Positions 19,316-28,049 of a stretch of DNA of 64,000 nt are shown in pieces (the stretch's first letter is position 1; each line of letters starts with the position of its first letter). The stretch comes from an uncultured Altererythrobacter sp. (lineage in GTDB: Bacteria > Pseudomonadota > Alphaproteobacteria > Sphingomonadales > Sphingomonadaceae). Where the stretch lies: NCBI GenBank assembly GCA_947492235.1, contig CANLLZ010000001.1, positions 1,488,001 to 1,552,000 on the forward strand, read 5' to 3'. Below the pieces are notes generated by a model, which saw only the letters and a list, made by a program, of their open reading frames with translations, was not told the DNA's origin and did not search any database. The translations under genes and the position numbers were made by a program.

Positions 19316-19543
19316 TCAGAGGCTGAGCGGTTCATCATCATCGCCGCCAGCAGCAATCAGGATACCCGCGATAATGGCCGCAGCGGCGAGGATAGCGATG
19401 ATGATACCGCCGGAATCGCCCTCCAGTTCACTCGCTTCGGCGACCGGCGCCGCTGCCCGGTCTGCAAAGCCGCTTTGCGCAGCGACAGGTGCCGTGGCGA
19501 GGCCGATTGCGGCAACGCCCGTCAGGATGGCTTTCGATTTCAT
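19316..19543 (-). CDS. Small exported membrane protein with acidic tail (copy 1)
   Basis: 75 aa: a signal peptide (MKSKAILTGVAAIGLATAPVAAQ), a short linker with ELEGDSG, one hydrophobic helix (IIIAILAAAAIIAGILIAA) and an acidic tail GGDDDEPLSL. It is a tandem paralogue of the gene at 19803. The layout suggests a protein tied to the inner membrane by its C-terminal helix. No known family was recognised. Confidence 0.75.
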   Translation of the reverse strand: MKSKAILTGVAAIGLATAPVAAQSGFADRAAAPVAEASELEGDSGGIIIAILAAAAIIAGILIAAGGDDDEPLSL

Positions 19544-19719
19544 AGACTTGTCCCCATATCTGGACGGGCACCTGCAAGAAGCACCTATCCCTGTTTGACG
19601 ACCGTCCGGAGGGTTAACATAATCCGGCCCTCAAGCACAAGCGATACCGCCCGTGCTTCCAGGCCCTTTATCGCAGGCACAGGCCCGAAACCGCGGGCTG
19701 ACCAATTGCAGCCCCAAAC

Positions 19720-19747
19720 AAAACGGGGCCCTTTCGGACCCCGTTTC
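19720..19747 (-). terminator. Terminator after the second small membrane protein
   Basis: Stem AAACGGGG(C)CC / GG(A)CCCCGTTT with a TTTC/GAAA loop. On the minus strand it runs into TTGTTTG. The sequence is close to that of the terminator at 19268. Confidence 0.75.
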
Positions 19748-19802
19748 GTATTCGTTAGCGATCAACCAGATCAGGGGCCAACCTAATCAGGGGCCAATCT
19801 AA

Positions 19803-20018
19803 TCAGGGACTCGTCGGATCGTCATCGTCGGCGATGATGATGATGCCCGCGATCACTGCAGCTGCGGCGAGCAGGGCAATCAGGATGCCGTTTTCGCCTT
19901 CAAGTTCGCTCTCGCCGGCAACAGGTGCCGAACGATCCGTCATTACTGCCTGTGCTCCGACTGGCGCGGTAGCCAACCCGAGAGCTGCGATGGCGAGTCC
20001 AATGGACTTCAGTTTCAT
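19803..20018 (-). CDS. Small exported membrane protein with acidic tail (copy 2)
   Basis: 71 aa, roughly half identical to the 75-aa paralogue: a signal peptide ending in GAQA, the shared SELEGENG motif, the helix ILIALLAAAAVIAGIIIIA, and the tail DDDDPTSP. Each copy has its own terminator, so they are probably expressed separately. Function is unknown. Confidence 0.75.
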   Translation of the reverse strand: MKLKSIGLAIAALGLATAPVGAQAVMTDRSAPVAGESELEGENGILIALLAAAAVIAGIIIIADDDDPTSP

Positions 20019-20154
20019 TGCTCTACTCCAAATAGTGGTTTTGCGACCGCGAGCCCCGGTACGGGACTTGCCTGAGGCAGGTTGTAGTTAAGTTCGGATT
20101 GTGACGATTGTATGTATGCGACAAACGCCTTCGCACCCGCACAAATCGCGCATG

Positions 20155-20694
20155 TCACTGGTGCAGTTGCGAAATTCCAGCAAGCCCGACCCCGCGCCTG
20201 CCGATCGCTGCCAGCATTTGCGCCCCTTCGATGGCGGTGATGACCAGTTGGGCGCCCGAATCGGGATCGGGATCGTCCGCAGGAAGGTGATTCGCCACCC
20301 AGAGCGTCAGCTGATCCATGATGTCGCCCGCCGCAGCGAGATAGGCCGGGTCCCCGCGCTGGCATCCGGCCACGATATCCCACCATATCCGGAAGAATGG
20401 CTGGAAGTCTTCGCGCCCGGTGATCTCCATCACTGTCAGGGCGCAATCGCGCCGCGAAGCCGCCCGTCCCTGTGGAAAGGCCGCATCGAGGGAAGCGGTG
20501 AAATTCTGCGCCAGGAAGGCGAGCAATTCCGCAACCAGCGCGTCCTTCGATCCGAAATGATAGATCAGCATCCGGTCGCTGGTCCCGGCCGCTTTCGCCA
20601 GAGGGCGCAGGCTCATCCCGGCCAGCCCGTGCTGCATCACATAGGCTGCGACCAGCGGCAGCAAGGTCTCTCGCGATAGGGAAGCTTTGGCCAT
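20155..20694 (-). CDS. TetR-family repressor
   Basis: A 179-aa regulator. The N-terminal helix-turn-helix (LLPLVAAYVMQHGLAGMSLRPLAKAAGTSDRMLIYHFGSKDALVAELL) is typical of TetR; the ligand domain is unassigned. ATG 20694 (MAKASLSRETLL) is chosen. It faces a small membrane-protein gene across a short spacer that holds two near-identical 16-base palindromes, its likely operators, so it probably represses both itself and the neighbour. Confidence 0.92.
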   Translation of the reverse strand: MAKASLSRETLLPLVAAYVMQHGLAGMSLRPLAKAAGTSDRMLIYHFGSKDALVAELLAFLAQNFTASLDAAFPQGRAASRRDCALTVMEITGREDFQPFFRIWWDIVAGCQRGDPAYLAAAGDIMDQLTLWVANHLPADDPDPDSGAQLVITAIEGAQMLAAIGRRGVGLAGISQLHQ

Positions 20695-20701
20695 TCCCTC
20701 T

Positions 20702-20717
20702 TGTAGCAAGCGCTACA
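20702..20717. promoter_or_regulatory. TetR operator 1
   Basis: TGTAGCAAGCGCTACA: arms TGTAGC and GCTACA around four bases. It lies 8 bases before the tetR start. Confidence 0.75.
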
Positions 20718-20729
20718 TATAGCTACAAG

Positions 20730-20745
20730 TGTAGCACTTGCTACA
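20730..20745. promoter_or_regulatory. TetR operator 2
   Basis: TGTAGCACTTGCTACA: the reverse complement of operator 1 with one change. Its centre is 28 bases from that of operator 1, which would allow two dimers to bind with a defined helical offset. Confidence 0.75.
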
Positions 20746-20764
20746 TCCGAGTCGGAGAACCTCC

Positions 20765-21163
20765 ATGACCGCCATCCAGAGTATCGTCGTCCTGTGTTAC
20801 GCCGCCGCCATTGCCGCGCTCGTTTACGCCGTGGTCCGGCGCACGCGGATCGGGTCTCCCGTGATCGCTTGGGTGCTGTTTGCAGCATTCACTGTCTTCT
20901 CACTGATAGCCGTGGCGCGCGACGGCATCATGATGTTCTGGACCAACCACACCGCCAATCTGGTGGGGGTGCAGGTCTGGTGGGACCTGCTGCTGGCGGT
21001 CGTCATTGCCTTCATTTTTATCGCCCCGCGAGCGCGCGCGGTGGGGATGAACGTCCCGCTCTGGGCCGTGCTGGTTGCGACCACGGCCTCTATCGGCCTG
21101 CTGCCCATGGTGGCGCGCCTCTTCACGCTGGAGCGCGCACGGCAAGGCGATCAGGCTGAGTAA
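20765..21163 (+). CDS. Small four-helix membrane protein, TetR-controlled
   Basis: 132 aa with four hydrophobic segments (about 5-22, 30-47, 65-87, 96-114). The pattern DLLLAVVIAFIFIAPRARAVGM followed by another helix resembles DUF2834-type proteins, but the match is by memory. Start ATG 20765 has GGAGAA upstream; the frame also opens at a TTG at 20738 inside the operator. Its function is unknown; control by the adjacent repressor is inferred from the operators. Confidence 0.75.
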   Translation: MTAIQSIVVLCYAAAIAALVYAVVRRTRIGSPVIAWVLFAAFTVFSLIAVARDGIMMFWTNHTANLVGVQVWWDLLLAVVIAFIFIAPRARAVGMNVPLWAVLVATTASIGLLPMVARLFTLERARQGDQAE

Positions 21164-21238
21164 CTCTGGCAGATTTTGAGCGCAGTATTGCCGCGATAGG
21201 CAGTTGCGGGGAAAGGCGGTGCTGGTAAGCCTGCGCCC

Positions 21239-22525
21239 ATGACGGCCCCGGCATATCATCCCCAGCCCAAACCACGGGACCCACTGGGCCCCACCCTCGC
21301 CCTTTGCGCCGCCTTCTTCGCCTTGACCCTGTGGCGGCTGACGACACCGCCAGGGCTGTATTTCGACGAAATCCATTATGTGCCCGCCGCGCGGATCCTG
21401 CTCGATCTGGAGGGTTGGCCCAATGCCGAGCATCCGCCGCTCGGCAAGCTGATTCTGGCCGCGAGCATCGCGCTGCTGGGGGACGGGCCGCTGGGCTGGC
21501 GTCTGCCCAGTGCGCTGGCCGGCACGTTGGCGCTTTTCGCCTTCACCCGTGCACTGTGGTTTGCCAGCGAGCGGCGGGCCGCCGCCCTGTCTTACGCTGT
21601 TCTGCTCGCCACCGGCTTCCATCTGTTCGTCCATGCCCGCATCGCGATCCTCGACGGGCTGTTCATAGCTTTCCTCGGCGTCGCGCTCTGGCAGGCGGCT
21701 GGCGCAGTGCGCGAGCCGGAGACGGGCCGCTGGCGGCTGGCACTGTGCGGAGTCGCCATCGGTGCAGCTTTGGCGACGAAGTGGACGATGATCCCCTTCG
21801 CGCCGCTGTTCGGCCTAGCCTTCCTCGCCGCGCGTCTGACAGCCGGGCGCAGGCGCTTGCTGCTCAGCCGCCGCGGCGCGCCGGTGCCGGGGATGACCTT
21901 GCTGGAGGCGTTCCTGTGGCTCGGCGTGGTTCCGCTGGCGGTTTACGCCCTTACCTTCCTGCCCGCGCTATGGGCCGTGCCTTCCCCCTTCGATAGCGGC
22001 GGCCTTTGGGATCTGCAGCAGCGGATGCTGGCCATGCAGCAGAGCGTGAAGGAAGCGCACACCTATCAAAGCGTGTGGCACGAATGGCTGCTCAATATCC
22101 GTCCCATCTGGTATTTCTACGAGCCGGTGGACAGCGTGCAGCGCGGGGTGATGCTGGTCGGCAATCCGGTGACGATGCTGGCGGGTTTGCCTGCGCTCGT
22201 GTGGTGCGGCTGGGCTGCGTTTGCCCGAAGGCGGGCGGATGCGCTAGCGGTGCTGGTGCTGTTCGCAGCGGCCATGGCCTTCTGGGTGATCGCGCCAAAG
22301 CCGGTGCAGTTCTATTACCACTATTTCGCCGCCAGTTGCTTTTTGCTTGGCGGTCTGGCTCTGGCGCTGGATGCCCTGTGGCAGCGCGGCTTGCGCTGGC
22401 CGACGGTAGCAGTGGTCGCCGCCAGCCTTGCCGTGTTTGCGTGGTTCTATCCGATCCTCAGCGCCGCGCCGCTGAACGGGCCAAGCGGCTTCGCGCCCTA
22501 TGCGTGGCTGCCGTCATGGGTATGA
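21239..22525 (+). CDS. PMT-family lipid-linked sugar transferase (GT39-like)
   Basis: A 428-aa integral membrane protein with about 10-11 helices. The first loop has the acidic FDEIHYVPAARILL and NAEHPPLGKLIL motifs of protein O-mannosyltransferases and relatives, which use polyprenyl-phosphate sugars on the outer face of the membrane. It lacks a MIR domain. It converges on a GT2-GtrA gene that could make the polyprenyl-phosphate donor. The acceptor is not known. Confidence 0.85.
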   Translation: MTAPAYHPQPKPRDPLGPTLALCAAFFALTLWRLTTPPGLYFDEIHYVPAARILLDLEGWPNAEHPPLGKLILAASIALLGDGPLGWRLPSALAGTLALFAFTRALWFASERRAAALSYAVLLATGFHLFVHARIAILDGLFIAFLGVALWQAAGAVREPETGRWRLALCGVAIGAALATKWTMIPFAPLFGLAFLAARLTAGRRRLLLSRRGAPVPGMTLLEAFLWLGVVPLAVYALTFLPALWAVPSPFDSGGLWDLQQRMLAMQQSVKEAHTYQSVWHEWLLNIRPIWYFYEPVDSVQRGVMLVGNPVTMLAGLPALVWCGWAAFARRRADALAVLVLFAAAMAFWVIAPKPVQFYYHYFAASCFLLGGLALALDALWQRGLRWPTVAVVAASLAVFAWFYPILSAAPLNGPSGFAPYAWLPSWV

Positions 22526-22532
22526 GCCCGTT

Positions 22533-23621
22533 CTAATACCGCCCCCAGACGAAGCGGCTGGACAGCGCATAATTCCACACCGCCCCGATCACGATCCCCG
22601 CGCCCGCTGCCAGAGCCCAATACACCCCGCGCCCCTCCAGCCATCCGGCCAGCGCGACATTGGCCAGCGCGCCCACCGCGCAGGTTGCACAAAATCCCAG
22701 CCAGCCGCGCAGCATCCGCCCTGCCCCGCGCAGCCGCTGGTCGGCATAGGTCAGCTGATTGTTGAGCCAGAAATTGAAGCTCATCGCCGCGAAAGTAGCC
22801 GCCGCCTGCGCCGGCAAAAATCCGCTGCCGAGCGTCTGGTAAAGCAGCGCCAGCACCGCCATATGCACGCCCACGCCCAGCGCGCCGACAGTGGCAAAGA
22901 GAGCAAAGCGGGTCGGCACGATGCGGCCCAGCAGCCGGTCATACAGGCCGACCAGAAACTCGAACGCGATTGCCGTGTCGAGCTTGCTCTGCCCGCTCTG
23001 GCGCGGGGCGAATTGCAGCGGGAACTCGCGCACCACCAGTCTTCCATTCGCGGCCCCCAGAATATCGAGCAGGATTTTGAACCCGATGCCCGACAGGCGG
23101 GGGGCGAGGTCGCGCAAGGTCGCGGTCTGCATGAGGAAATAGCCGCTCATCGGGTCGGTCAGGTTTGCACCCGTAAGCCTGCGCGCCAGCCTGTTGGCGA
23201 GGCGCGAGGCTGTTTCCCGGCGCGCCCCGTCCAGACCGCCCGCGCTTGCGCCAGTGGCAAAGCGGGAAGCCAGCGCGATATCCGCCTCGCCGCTCTCTAC
23301 CGCGCCCAACATGGCAGGCAGCAGGGCGGGATCGTGCTGCAAATCGGCATCCATCACCGCCACGAACTCCGCTGCCGTGGCGCAGGCGCCCTCCACCACT
23401 GCCGAGGCCAGCCCGCGCCGCCCGATCCGCTGGATTACCCTTAGGCGCGGATCGGACACTGCCAGTGCGCGCGCGGAATCGGCAGTGCCGTCTGCACTGT
23501 CATCATCGACCACGATGGCTTCCCAATCGACCGCCCCCAGCGCCGCGTCGAGCCGCGCCACCAGAGGCGCGATATTCTCCGCCTCGTTCAGAGTGGGAAG
23601 GATGATGGCGAGCGTCGGCAT
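22533..23621 (-). CDS. Polyprenyl-phosphate glycosyltransferase fused to GtrA domain
   Basis: 362 aa. Residues 1-230 are a GT2 enzyme of the dolichol-phosphate-mannose synthase type ([45 protein letters not shown]). Residues 240-360 are a four-helix GtrA domain ([51 protein letters not shown]) that probably flips the product. ATG 23621 gives [15 protein letters not shown]. It lies next to leuB, but the functional partner is more likely the PMT-like gene at 21239. Confidence 0.9.
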   Translation of the reverse strand: MPTLAIILPTLNEAENIAPLVARLDAALGAVDWEAIVVDDDSADGTADSARALAVSDPRLRVIQRIGRRGLASAVVEGACATAAEFVAVMDADLQHDPALLPAMLGAVESGEADIALASRFATGASAGGLDGARRETASRLANRLARRLTGANLTDPMSGYFLMQTATLRDLAPRLSGIGFKILLDILGAANGRLVVREFPLQFAPRQSGQSKLDTAIAFEFLVGLYDRLLGRIVPTRFALFATVGALGVGVHMAVLALLYQTLGSGFLPAQAAATFAAMSFNFWLNNQLTYADQRLRGAGRMLRGWLGFCATCAVGALANVALAGWLEGRGVYWALAAGAGIVIGAVWNYALSSRFVWGRY

Positions 23622-23634
23622 TGCGCCAGCACTC

Positions 23635-24693
23635 TTACAGCTGCACAAGCACCGCGTCAGCCAGTTCCCGCGTGCCCATGCTGCCGCCCAGATCGAAGCC
23701 GCGCGCGCCGCCTGCCAGCGCGGCTTTCACCGCATCCTCGATTTGGCCCGCATCGTCCTCGCGCCCGAAGGAATGGCGCAGCATCATTGCAGCAGACAGA
23801 ATGGCGGCCAGCGGATTGGCCCGCCCCTGCCCGGCAATATCGGGCGCGCTGCCGTGGATCGGTTCGTACAGGCCAAAGGTGCCATGCGCCGTCTGCCGCT
23901 CGCCCAGCGAGGCACTGGGCAGCAGACCGATGGAGCCGACGCACATGCTGGCCTGATCGGAAAGAATGTCACCGAACAGATTGCCGGTCACGATGGTGTC
24001 AAACTGGCCCGGCGCGCGGACCATCTGCATCGCGGCATTGTCGACATACAGATGATCGAGCGCGACATCGGGATAGTCGGCGGCGACCTCCACCACCACG
24101 TCGCGCCACAGCTGGCTGGTCTCCAGCACATTGGCCTTGTCCACACTGGTCAGCCGCCCACTGCGGCCCTGCGCGGCGCGGAAGGCGACATGCGCGATGC
24201 GGCGCACTTCATCCTCCGCATAAGCCATCCGGTCCCACCCCTCGCGCTCGCCGCTTTCCAACGTGTGCGTGCCCTTTTCGCCAAAATAGACATCGCCGTT
24301 CAGCTCGCGGATAATCAGCATGTCGATTTCCCGCGCGATTTCGGGGCGCAGCGCGCTGGCATCTTCCAGACCGGGCAGCATGGAGGCGGGGCGCAGATTG
24401 GCAAACAGCCCCAGCTCCGCCCGCAAACCCAACACGGCCTGCTCGGGCCGCAAGTGGCGCGGCAGATCATCGCAAGACGGATCGCCCACCGCTCCGAACA
24501 AAACAGCATCCGCTTCGCGCGCCATGGTCAGCGTTTCGGGCGGCAGCGGATGACCATGCGCGCGGTAAGCTGCCGCGCCGACATCGCCGGTGAACAGCGT
24601 CAGACTCGGCAAGTCCATCGAGTCCAGCACGCGCACTGCCTCGCTGGTCACTTCGGGGCCGATACCGTCGCCGGCGAGGACTGCAATTTTCAT
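23635..24693 (-). CDS. leuB: 3-isopropylmalate dehydrogenase
   Basis: 352 aa, full length, catalysing the third step of leucine synthesis (oxidative decarboxylation of 3-isopropylmalate with NAD+). It has [31 protein letters not shown], the Tyr/Lys active-site region, and [30 protein letters not shown], then [18 protein letters not shown]. No leuC or leuD lies next to it. It is followed by the GT2-GtrA gene after 13 bases. Confidence 0.96.
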   Translation of the reverse strand: MKIAVLAGDGIGPEVTSEAVRVLDSMDLPSLTLFTGDVGAAAYRAHGHPLPPETLTMAREADAVLFGAVGDPSCDDLPRHLRPEQAVLGLRAELGLFANLRPASMLPGLEDASALRPEIAREIDMLIIRELNGDVYFGEKGTHTLESGEREGWDRMAYAEDEVRRIAHVAFRAAQGRSGRLTSVDKANVLETSQLWRDVVVEVAADYPDVALDHLYVDNAAMQMVRAPGQFDTIVTGNLFGDILSDQASMCVGSIGLLPSASLGERQTAHGTFGLYEPIHGSAPDIAGQGRANPLAAILSAAMMLRHSFGREDDAGQIEDAVKAALAGGARGFDLGGSMGTRELADAVLVQL

Positions 24694-24713
24694 CGAAGGT
24701 TATGCCTGTGTAA

Positions 24714-25322
24714 TTATAGTATTTTGCGCAGCCGCTCGATCAATTGCGCGCGGGCGGCCATGGTCTGGCCGCGAATCTGGCCGGGCCGGTCGGGTAGCAA
24801 ATACTGCGCGATCGGCGCCTCCAGTTTTTCCATCGCGGCGACAATATCGGCTAGGCTCTCCGCCTCCGGCCGCATGCCGCCATAGCCCAGTTCACGCAAT
24901 AGCAGCGCCTCATACACCAGCAGCCCCCGCGCCCAGCCGCGCGCGCTCGGTGCCTGGCAAATGGCGGAAAGAACGCCCTGCAAGGCGTTGAAAAGCGATG
25001 GATACTGGGTACGTTCTGACAAGGCACTGGCAGTCAGTGCGGTGACCCACTGAATCGCGGCGGCAGGCAGCGGCTCGCTGAGCCAGGGCCCGCGGCTCTC
25101 CAGCAATTCCAGCTTGGCAAAGGGCAATTGGCTGTCCGACTTCGCGCGCAATTGCGCTTCCACCAGATTGCCGGGAATGACCACTGGCCGCAGCACGCGC
25201 CCCCGCCCGCCCGCGACATAGGCGGCGATCATTCCAAAATGCTCGGTAAACAGCCGCGCGATCACAGCTGTCTCGCCATGCGCACGGGTGGACAAAAGTA
25301 GGGCTGGCGCGCGCAAATCCAT
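24714..25322 (-). CDS. recO: DNA repair protein RecO
   Basis: 202 aa. The N-terminal OB fold begins ALLLSTRAHGETAVIARLFTEHFG. It lacks the zinc-binding cysteines found in some RecO proteins. With RecF and RecR it loads RecA onto gapped DNA. The C-terminal region after LLVYEALLLRELGYG is shorter than in E. coli. It is upstream of leuB by 20 bases. Confidence 0.9.
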   Translation of the reverse strand: MDLRAPALLLSTRAHGETAVIARLFTEHFGMIAAYVAGGRGRVLRPVVIPGNLVEAQLRAKSDSQLPFAKLELLESRGPWLSEPLPAAAIQWVTALTASALSERTQYPSLFNALQGVLSAICQAPSARGWARGLLVYEALLLRELGYGGMRPEAESLADIVAAMEKLEAPIAQYLLPDRPGQIRGQTMAARAQLIERLRKIL

Positions 25323-25340
25323 CGGCGCGTGCCTCTCGAA

Positions 25341-25586
25341 CTACTTGATCTTGGCTTCCAGCGCTTCGATCCGCTCAGCCAGCGCTTCGTTCTCCTCGCG
25401 TGCCTTGGCGGCCATCGCCTTGACCGCGTCGAATTCTTCGCGCGCGACAAAATCCAGCCCGCCAACGGTTTCCTTCACCCGCTCGCGGGCGCTCTCGCGC
25501 GCCTCGCGGGTCATGCCTGCAAACGTGCCGGCGGCACCGTTCATCAGCTTCACGAAATCGGCGATCATGGGGTTCTGGCTTTGCAT
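25341..25586 (-). CDS. UbiK-family ubiquinone biosynthesis accessory factor
   Basis: 81 aa of the membrane fusogenic (BMFP/YqiC) type: amphipathic N-terminus (NPMIADFVKLMNGAAGTFAGM) and a C-terminal coiled coil (VAREEFDAVKAMAAKAREENEALAERIEALEAKIK). In E. coli the homologue UbiK binds UbiJ in ubiquinone assembly. It starts 18 bases upstream of recO and may share its transcript. Confidence 0.88.
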   Translation of the reverse strand: MQSQNPMIADFVKLMNGAAGTFAGMTREARESARERVKETVGGLDFVAREEFDAVKAMAAKAREENEALAERIEALEAKIK

Positions 25587-25626
25587 GGAAAGTTATGTGG
25601 CGGCGGTTTGCCTATTGCACAACCCC

Positions 25627-26181
25627 TTAGAGCTCGATCCGCTCCACAGCCGAGCTGGGGATCGCGGCGTCGTAATTCGGGTTCGCGGCCAGAAATTCAT
25701 AATTCAGCAGCGTCGCGAACAGGACCCACGCCAGATAAGGCAGCAGCAGAATGCCCGCCAGAGTGCGCACCCGCCAGAAGGCCACGATCGTCGCGAGCAG
25801 CGCAATGTTCAGCGCGCCGATGACCACCAGCGCAAGAGTAATCTCCTGCGCACCAAAGAAGGTCGGGGTCCATGCCAGATTGATCACAAATTGCACCGCG
25901 AACAGCACAATCGCCAGCGTCCGCCCGCGCGCTCCCCATGCGGCGCAAACCAGCGCGAGGGCAAAGCCCATCATGATGTAGAGGATCGTCCAGACGATGC
26001 CGAAAAGCGCTGGTGGCGGATATATCGCCGGTTTTTCCAACATGGCGAACCACGGATTGTCGGGGCCGGAAGAGAACAGCGAGCCCGCGACGAACCCGAG
26101 CAAAACGCAGGCGGGGATGGTGAACAGCGACCAGCGAATGATACTAGCGCGCAACTGCCCACGTGAAGCCAAACCTGTCAT
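25627..26181 (-). CDS. TspO/MBR family protein
   Basis: 184 aa, five membrane helices. It has the pattern NPWFAMLEKPAIYPPPALFGIVWTILYIMMGFAL and NLAWTPTFFGAQ, then PYLAWVLFATLLNYEFLAANP, with tryptophans used for porphyrin binding in TspO. Bacterial members respond to porphyrins and oxidative stress. ATG 26181 has GGGAG 6 bases upstream; the frame opens four codons earlier at a TTG. Confidence 0.92.
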   Translation of the reverse strand: MTGLASRGQLRASIIRWSLFTIPACVLLGFVAGSLFSSGPDNPWFAMLEKPAIYPPPALFGIVWTILYIMMGFALALVCAAWGARGRTLAIVLFAVQFVINLAWTPTFFGAQEITLALVVIGALNIALLATIVAFWRVRTLAGILLLPYLAWVLFATLLNYEFLAANPNYDAAIPSSAVERIEL

Positions 26182-26300
26182 GCGTTCTCCCAATATTTTG
26201 GCCCAGCATCAGGGTATGCGATTCGCGACCGGAGCGGTGTGCCCATTGGCGGGGCAACACGCAAGGCGCGCACAGCCGCTGTCCTGTAAATGGATGCAAA

Positions 26301-27095
26301 TCAGGCGCTGGCAGGTGCTCCGCTGTCCATTCGCGGATGAGCCAATCCTCGATAGGCGGAAACTAGAAACTCCACATTCCCCTCCGGCCCCTTGATCGGG
26401 CTTTCTAAAATGCCCTGAATGGCCCAGCCGCCGCTCTCCAGCCAGATGCGCACTTCCTCGCAGACGCGGGCATGCAGAGCGGGATCGCGCACCACACCGC
26501 CTTTGCCGACTTCCTCGCGGCCCACCTCGAATTGCGGCTTGATCAGCGCGACCACACGGGCCTCGGATGCGGCGAGTTCGAACGGCCGCTCCAGCACCTT
26601 AGCCAGACTGATGAAGCTGGCATCGCATACCACCCAGCTGCACGGGCGGTTGATCTGATCGGCGGTCAGTATCCGCGCGCTGGTCTGCTCCAGCACTGTC
26701 ACGCGCTCGTCCTGCCGCAATTTCCAGGCGAGCTGGTTGGTGCCCGAATCCACTGCAAAGACATGCGCCGCGCCCTTGCTCAACAGCACATCGGTAAAGC
26801 CGCCGGTGGAGCTGCCGATATCCATCGCCGTGACACCAGTGGGATTTAGCCCGAAATGCTCGATAGCATGGGCGAGCTTGATCCCGCCGCGTCCGACCCA
26901 CGGGTGATCGCGCCCGCGTACCTCCAGCGGCGCGTCCTCTGCTAGAGGCTGGCCCGGCTTCATCACTTTGGTTTCGCCGGAAAAAACCGTGCCGGCCATC
27001 ACCAGCGCCTGCGCCCGAGTGCGGCTGGGGGCGAGGCCGCGTGCAACCAGCAACTGGTCAACGCGCTGTTTCGCTCGCTTGGGCTTTTTCTGCAT
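26301..27095 (-). CDS. TlyA-family rRNA 2'-O-methyltransferase/hemolysin
   Basis: 264 aa: N-terminal S4 RNA-binding domain (RVDQLLVARGLAPSRTRAQALVMAGTVF), then an FtsJ-like methyltransferase domain with the AdoMet loop AMDIGSSTGGFTDVLL, DSGTNQLAWKLR, and the IKPQFEVG strand. TlyA methylates cytidines of 16S and/or 23S rRNA, which sets capreomycin sensitivity. ATG 27095 is used; a GTG two codons upstream (27101) is equally possible. Confidence 0.9.
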   Translation of the reverse strand: MQKKPKRAKQRVDQLLVARGLAPSRTRAQALVMAGTVFSGETKVMKPGQPLAEDAPLEVRGRDHPWVGRGGIKLAHAIEHFGLNPTGVTAMDIGSSTGGFTDVLLSKGAAHVFAVDSGTNQLAWKLRQDERVTVLEQTSARILTADQINRPCSWVVCDASFISLAKVLERPFELAASEARVVALIKPQFEVGREEVGKGGVVRDPALHARVCEEVRIWLESGGWAIQGILESPIKGPEGNVEFLVSAYRGLAHPRMDSGAPASA

Positions 27096-27130
27096 GGACA
27101 CGGGGGTCCGTTAGCGCGCATGAGTGCGCC

Positions 27131-27712
27131 ATGTCGACTATTCCCAAGTTCCAGAACCGACCGCACCACCACAATCGCGCTGCGCGGGGAGCGATCCTGC
27201 TCGCCAGTCTGGCCGTGGCCTGCTGCACGCCGCCCGCGCCTGAGCCTACGCCGCCCCCGCCACCTGCTCCGCCTCCGGTGACTGTTGCTCCGCCGCCCCC
27301 GCCCCCCGCGCCCGAATACGACAATTGGCTGGATGCCCCGGCCAGCGCAGGAAACTGGACCTACCGCGACGGCGCGACGAGCAGTTTTGCTCTGTTTGGC
27401 CAGCCCGGTCAGGGCGCGCGCTTTGGCATGGAGTGCAACAAAAATTCCCGCACCGTACGGCTGGTGCGCGCGGGCTCTGCCAGCAATGCCGTCCCCATGC
27501 GCATCCGCACGGAAACCGCCCAGCGCATGCTCACCGCCACCCCCGCCACAAACGGGCAAGCGACCCTGACCGTCGATCTCAACGCCAGCGACCGCCTGCT
27601 GGACGCGATGGCGTTTAGCCGGGGCCGGTTCGCGGTGGAGACATCGGGACTGGAGACACTGTACATCCCGGCATGGGCCGAAGTGACGCGCGTAATCGAG
27701 GATTGCCGCTGA
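27131..27712 (+). CDS. Proline-rich lipoprotein of unknown function
   Basis: 193 aa. A lipobox LAVAC follows an N-terminal basic and hydrophobic stretch, then a run of Pro-rich repeats (about residues 35-62). The C-terminal region (NWTYRDGATSSFALFG, RNS-type core, ...LETLYIPAWAEVTRVIEDCR) looks like a small beta-domain. ATG 27131 is used; it is divergent from tlyA with a 35-base gap. No family is recognised. Confidence 0.7.
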   Translation: MSTIPKFQNRPHHHNRAARGAILLASLAVACCTPPAPEPTPPPPPAPPPVTVAPPPPPPAPEYDNWLDAPASAGNWTYRDGATSSFALFGQPGQGARFGMECNKNSRTVRLVRAGSASNAVPMRIRTETAQRMLTATPATNGQATLTVDLNASDRLLDAMAFSRGRFAVETSGLETLYIPAWAEVTRVIEDCR

Positions 27713-27856
27713 GCTATTTGGGGAAAGCTGAAATTGGCTCTTGTCTTCCCGCCCGTTTGGAATCACATTCCTTATTGAGTTCGGCGAAGAACGCCCTGCT
27801 CGGCCCCCGGTGAAACGGTTGGGGTCTTGCTTAAATAGCTGAAAGGAGGTGATCCG

Positions 27857-27913
27857 ATGTCTCATGGTTCAATAGCGAGGTCGGTGAAATCCCGTACGGA
27901 GCATATTCGGTAA
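27857..27913 (+). CDS. 18-aa mini-ORF with full anti-16S-tail ribosome-binding site
   Basis: Reads MSHGSIARSVKSRTEHIR, basic and polar. GAAAGGAGGTGATCC at 27841-27855 is complementary over 15 bases to the conserved 3' end of alphaproteobacterial 16S rRNA and sits 1 base before the ATG. A strong terminator follows 60 bases after the stop, so the unit is a short independent RNA. It may be a translated small protein, a leader, or a regulatory RNA. There is no Ile/Leu/Val run as an ilvE attenuator would need. Confidence 0.5.
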   Translation: MSHGSIARSVKSRTEHIR

Positions 27914-27972
27914 CATCTCTTTGCCGAGTAAGGCTTTGTGAGCGGCGTTTCATCGTCGCTGACCATGTTTTG

Positions 27973-28018
27973 GGGCGGTGTCCTGCTTAGGCAGGCGCCG
28001 CCCTATTCGTTTTGTTTT
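27973..28018 (+). terminator. Strong intrinsic terminator
   Basis: Stem GGGCGGTGTCCTGC (27973-27986) against GCAGGCGCCGCCC (27991-28003) with a TTAG loop, then TATTCGTTTTGTTTT. It ends the mini-ORF transcript. Confidence 0.8.
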
Positions 28019-28049
28019 CCGCACCCCATCCGGGGCGCGATCTCCTCGC
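28010..28049 (+). repeat. 40-base dispersed motif, copy B
   Basis: It matches 6306-6345 at about 35 of 40 positions and overlaps the tail of the terminator. Confidence 0.5.
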
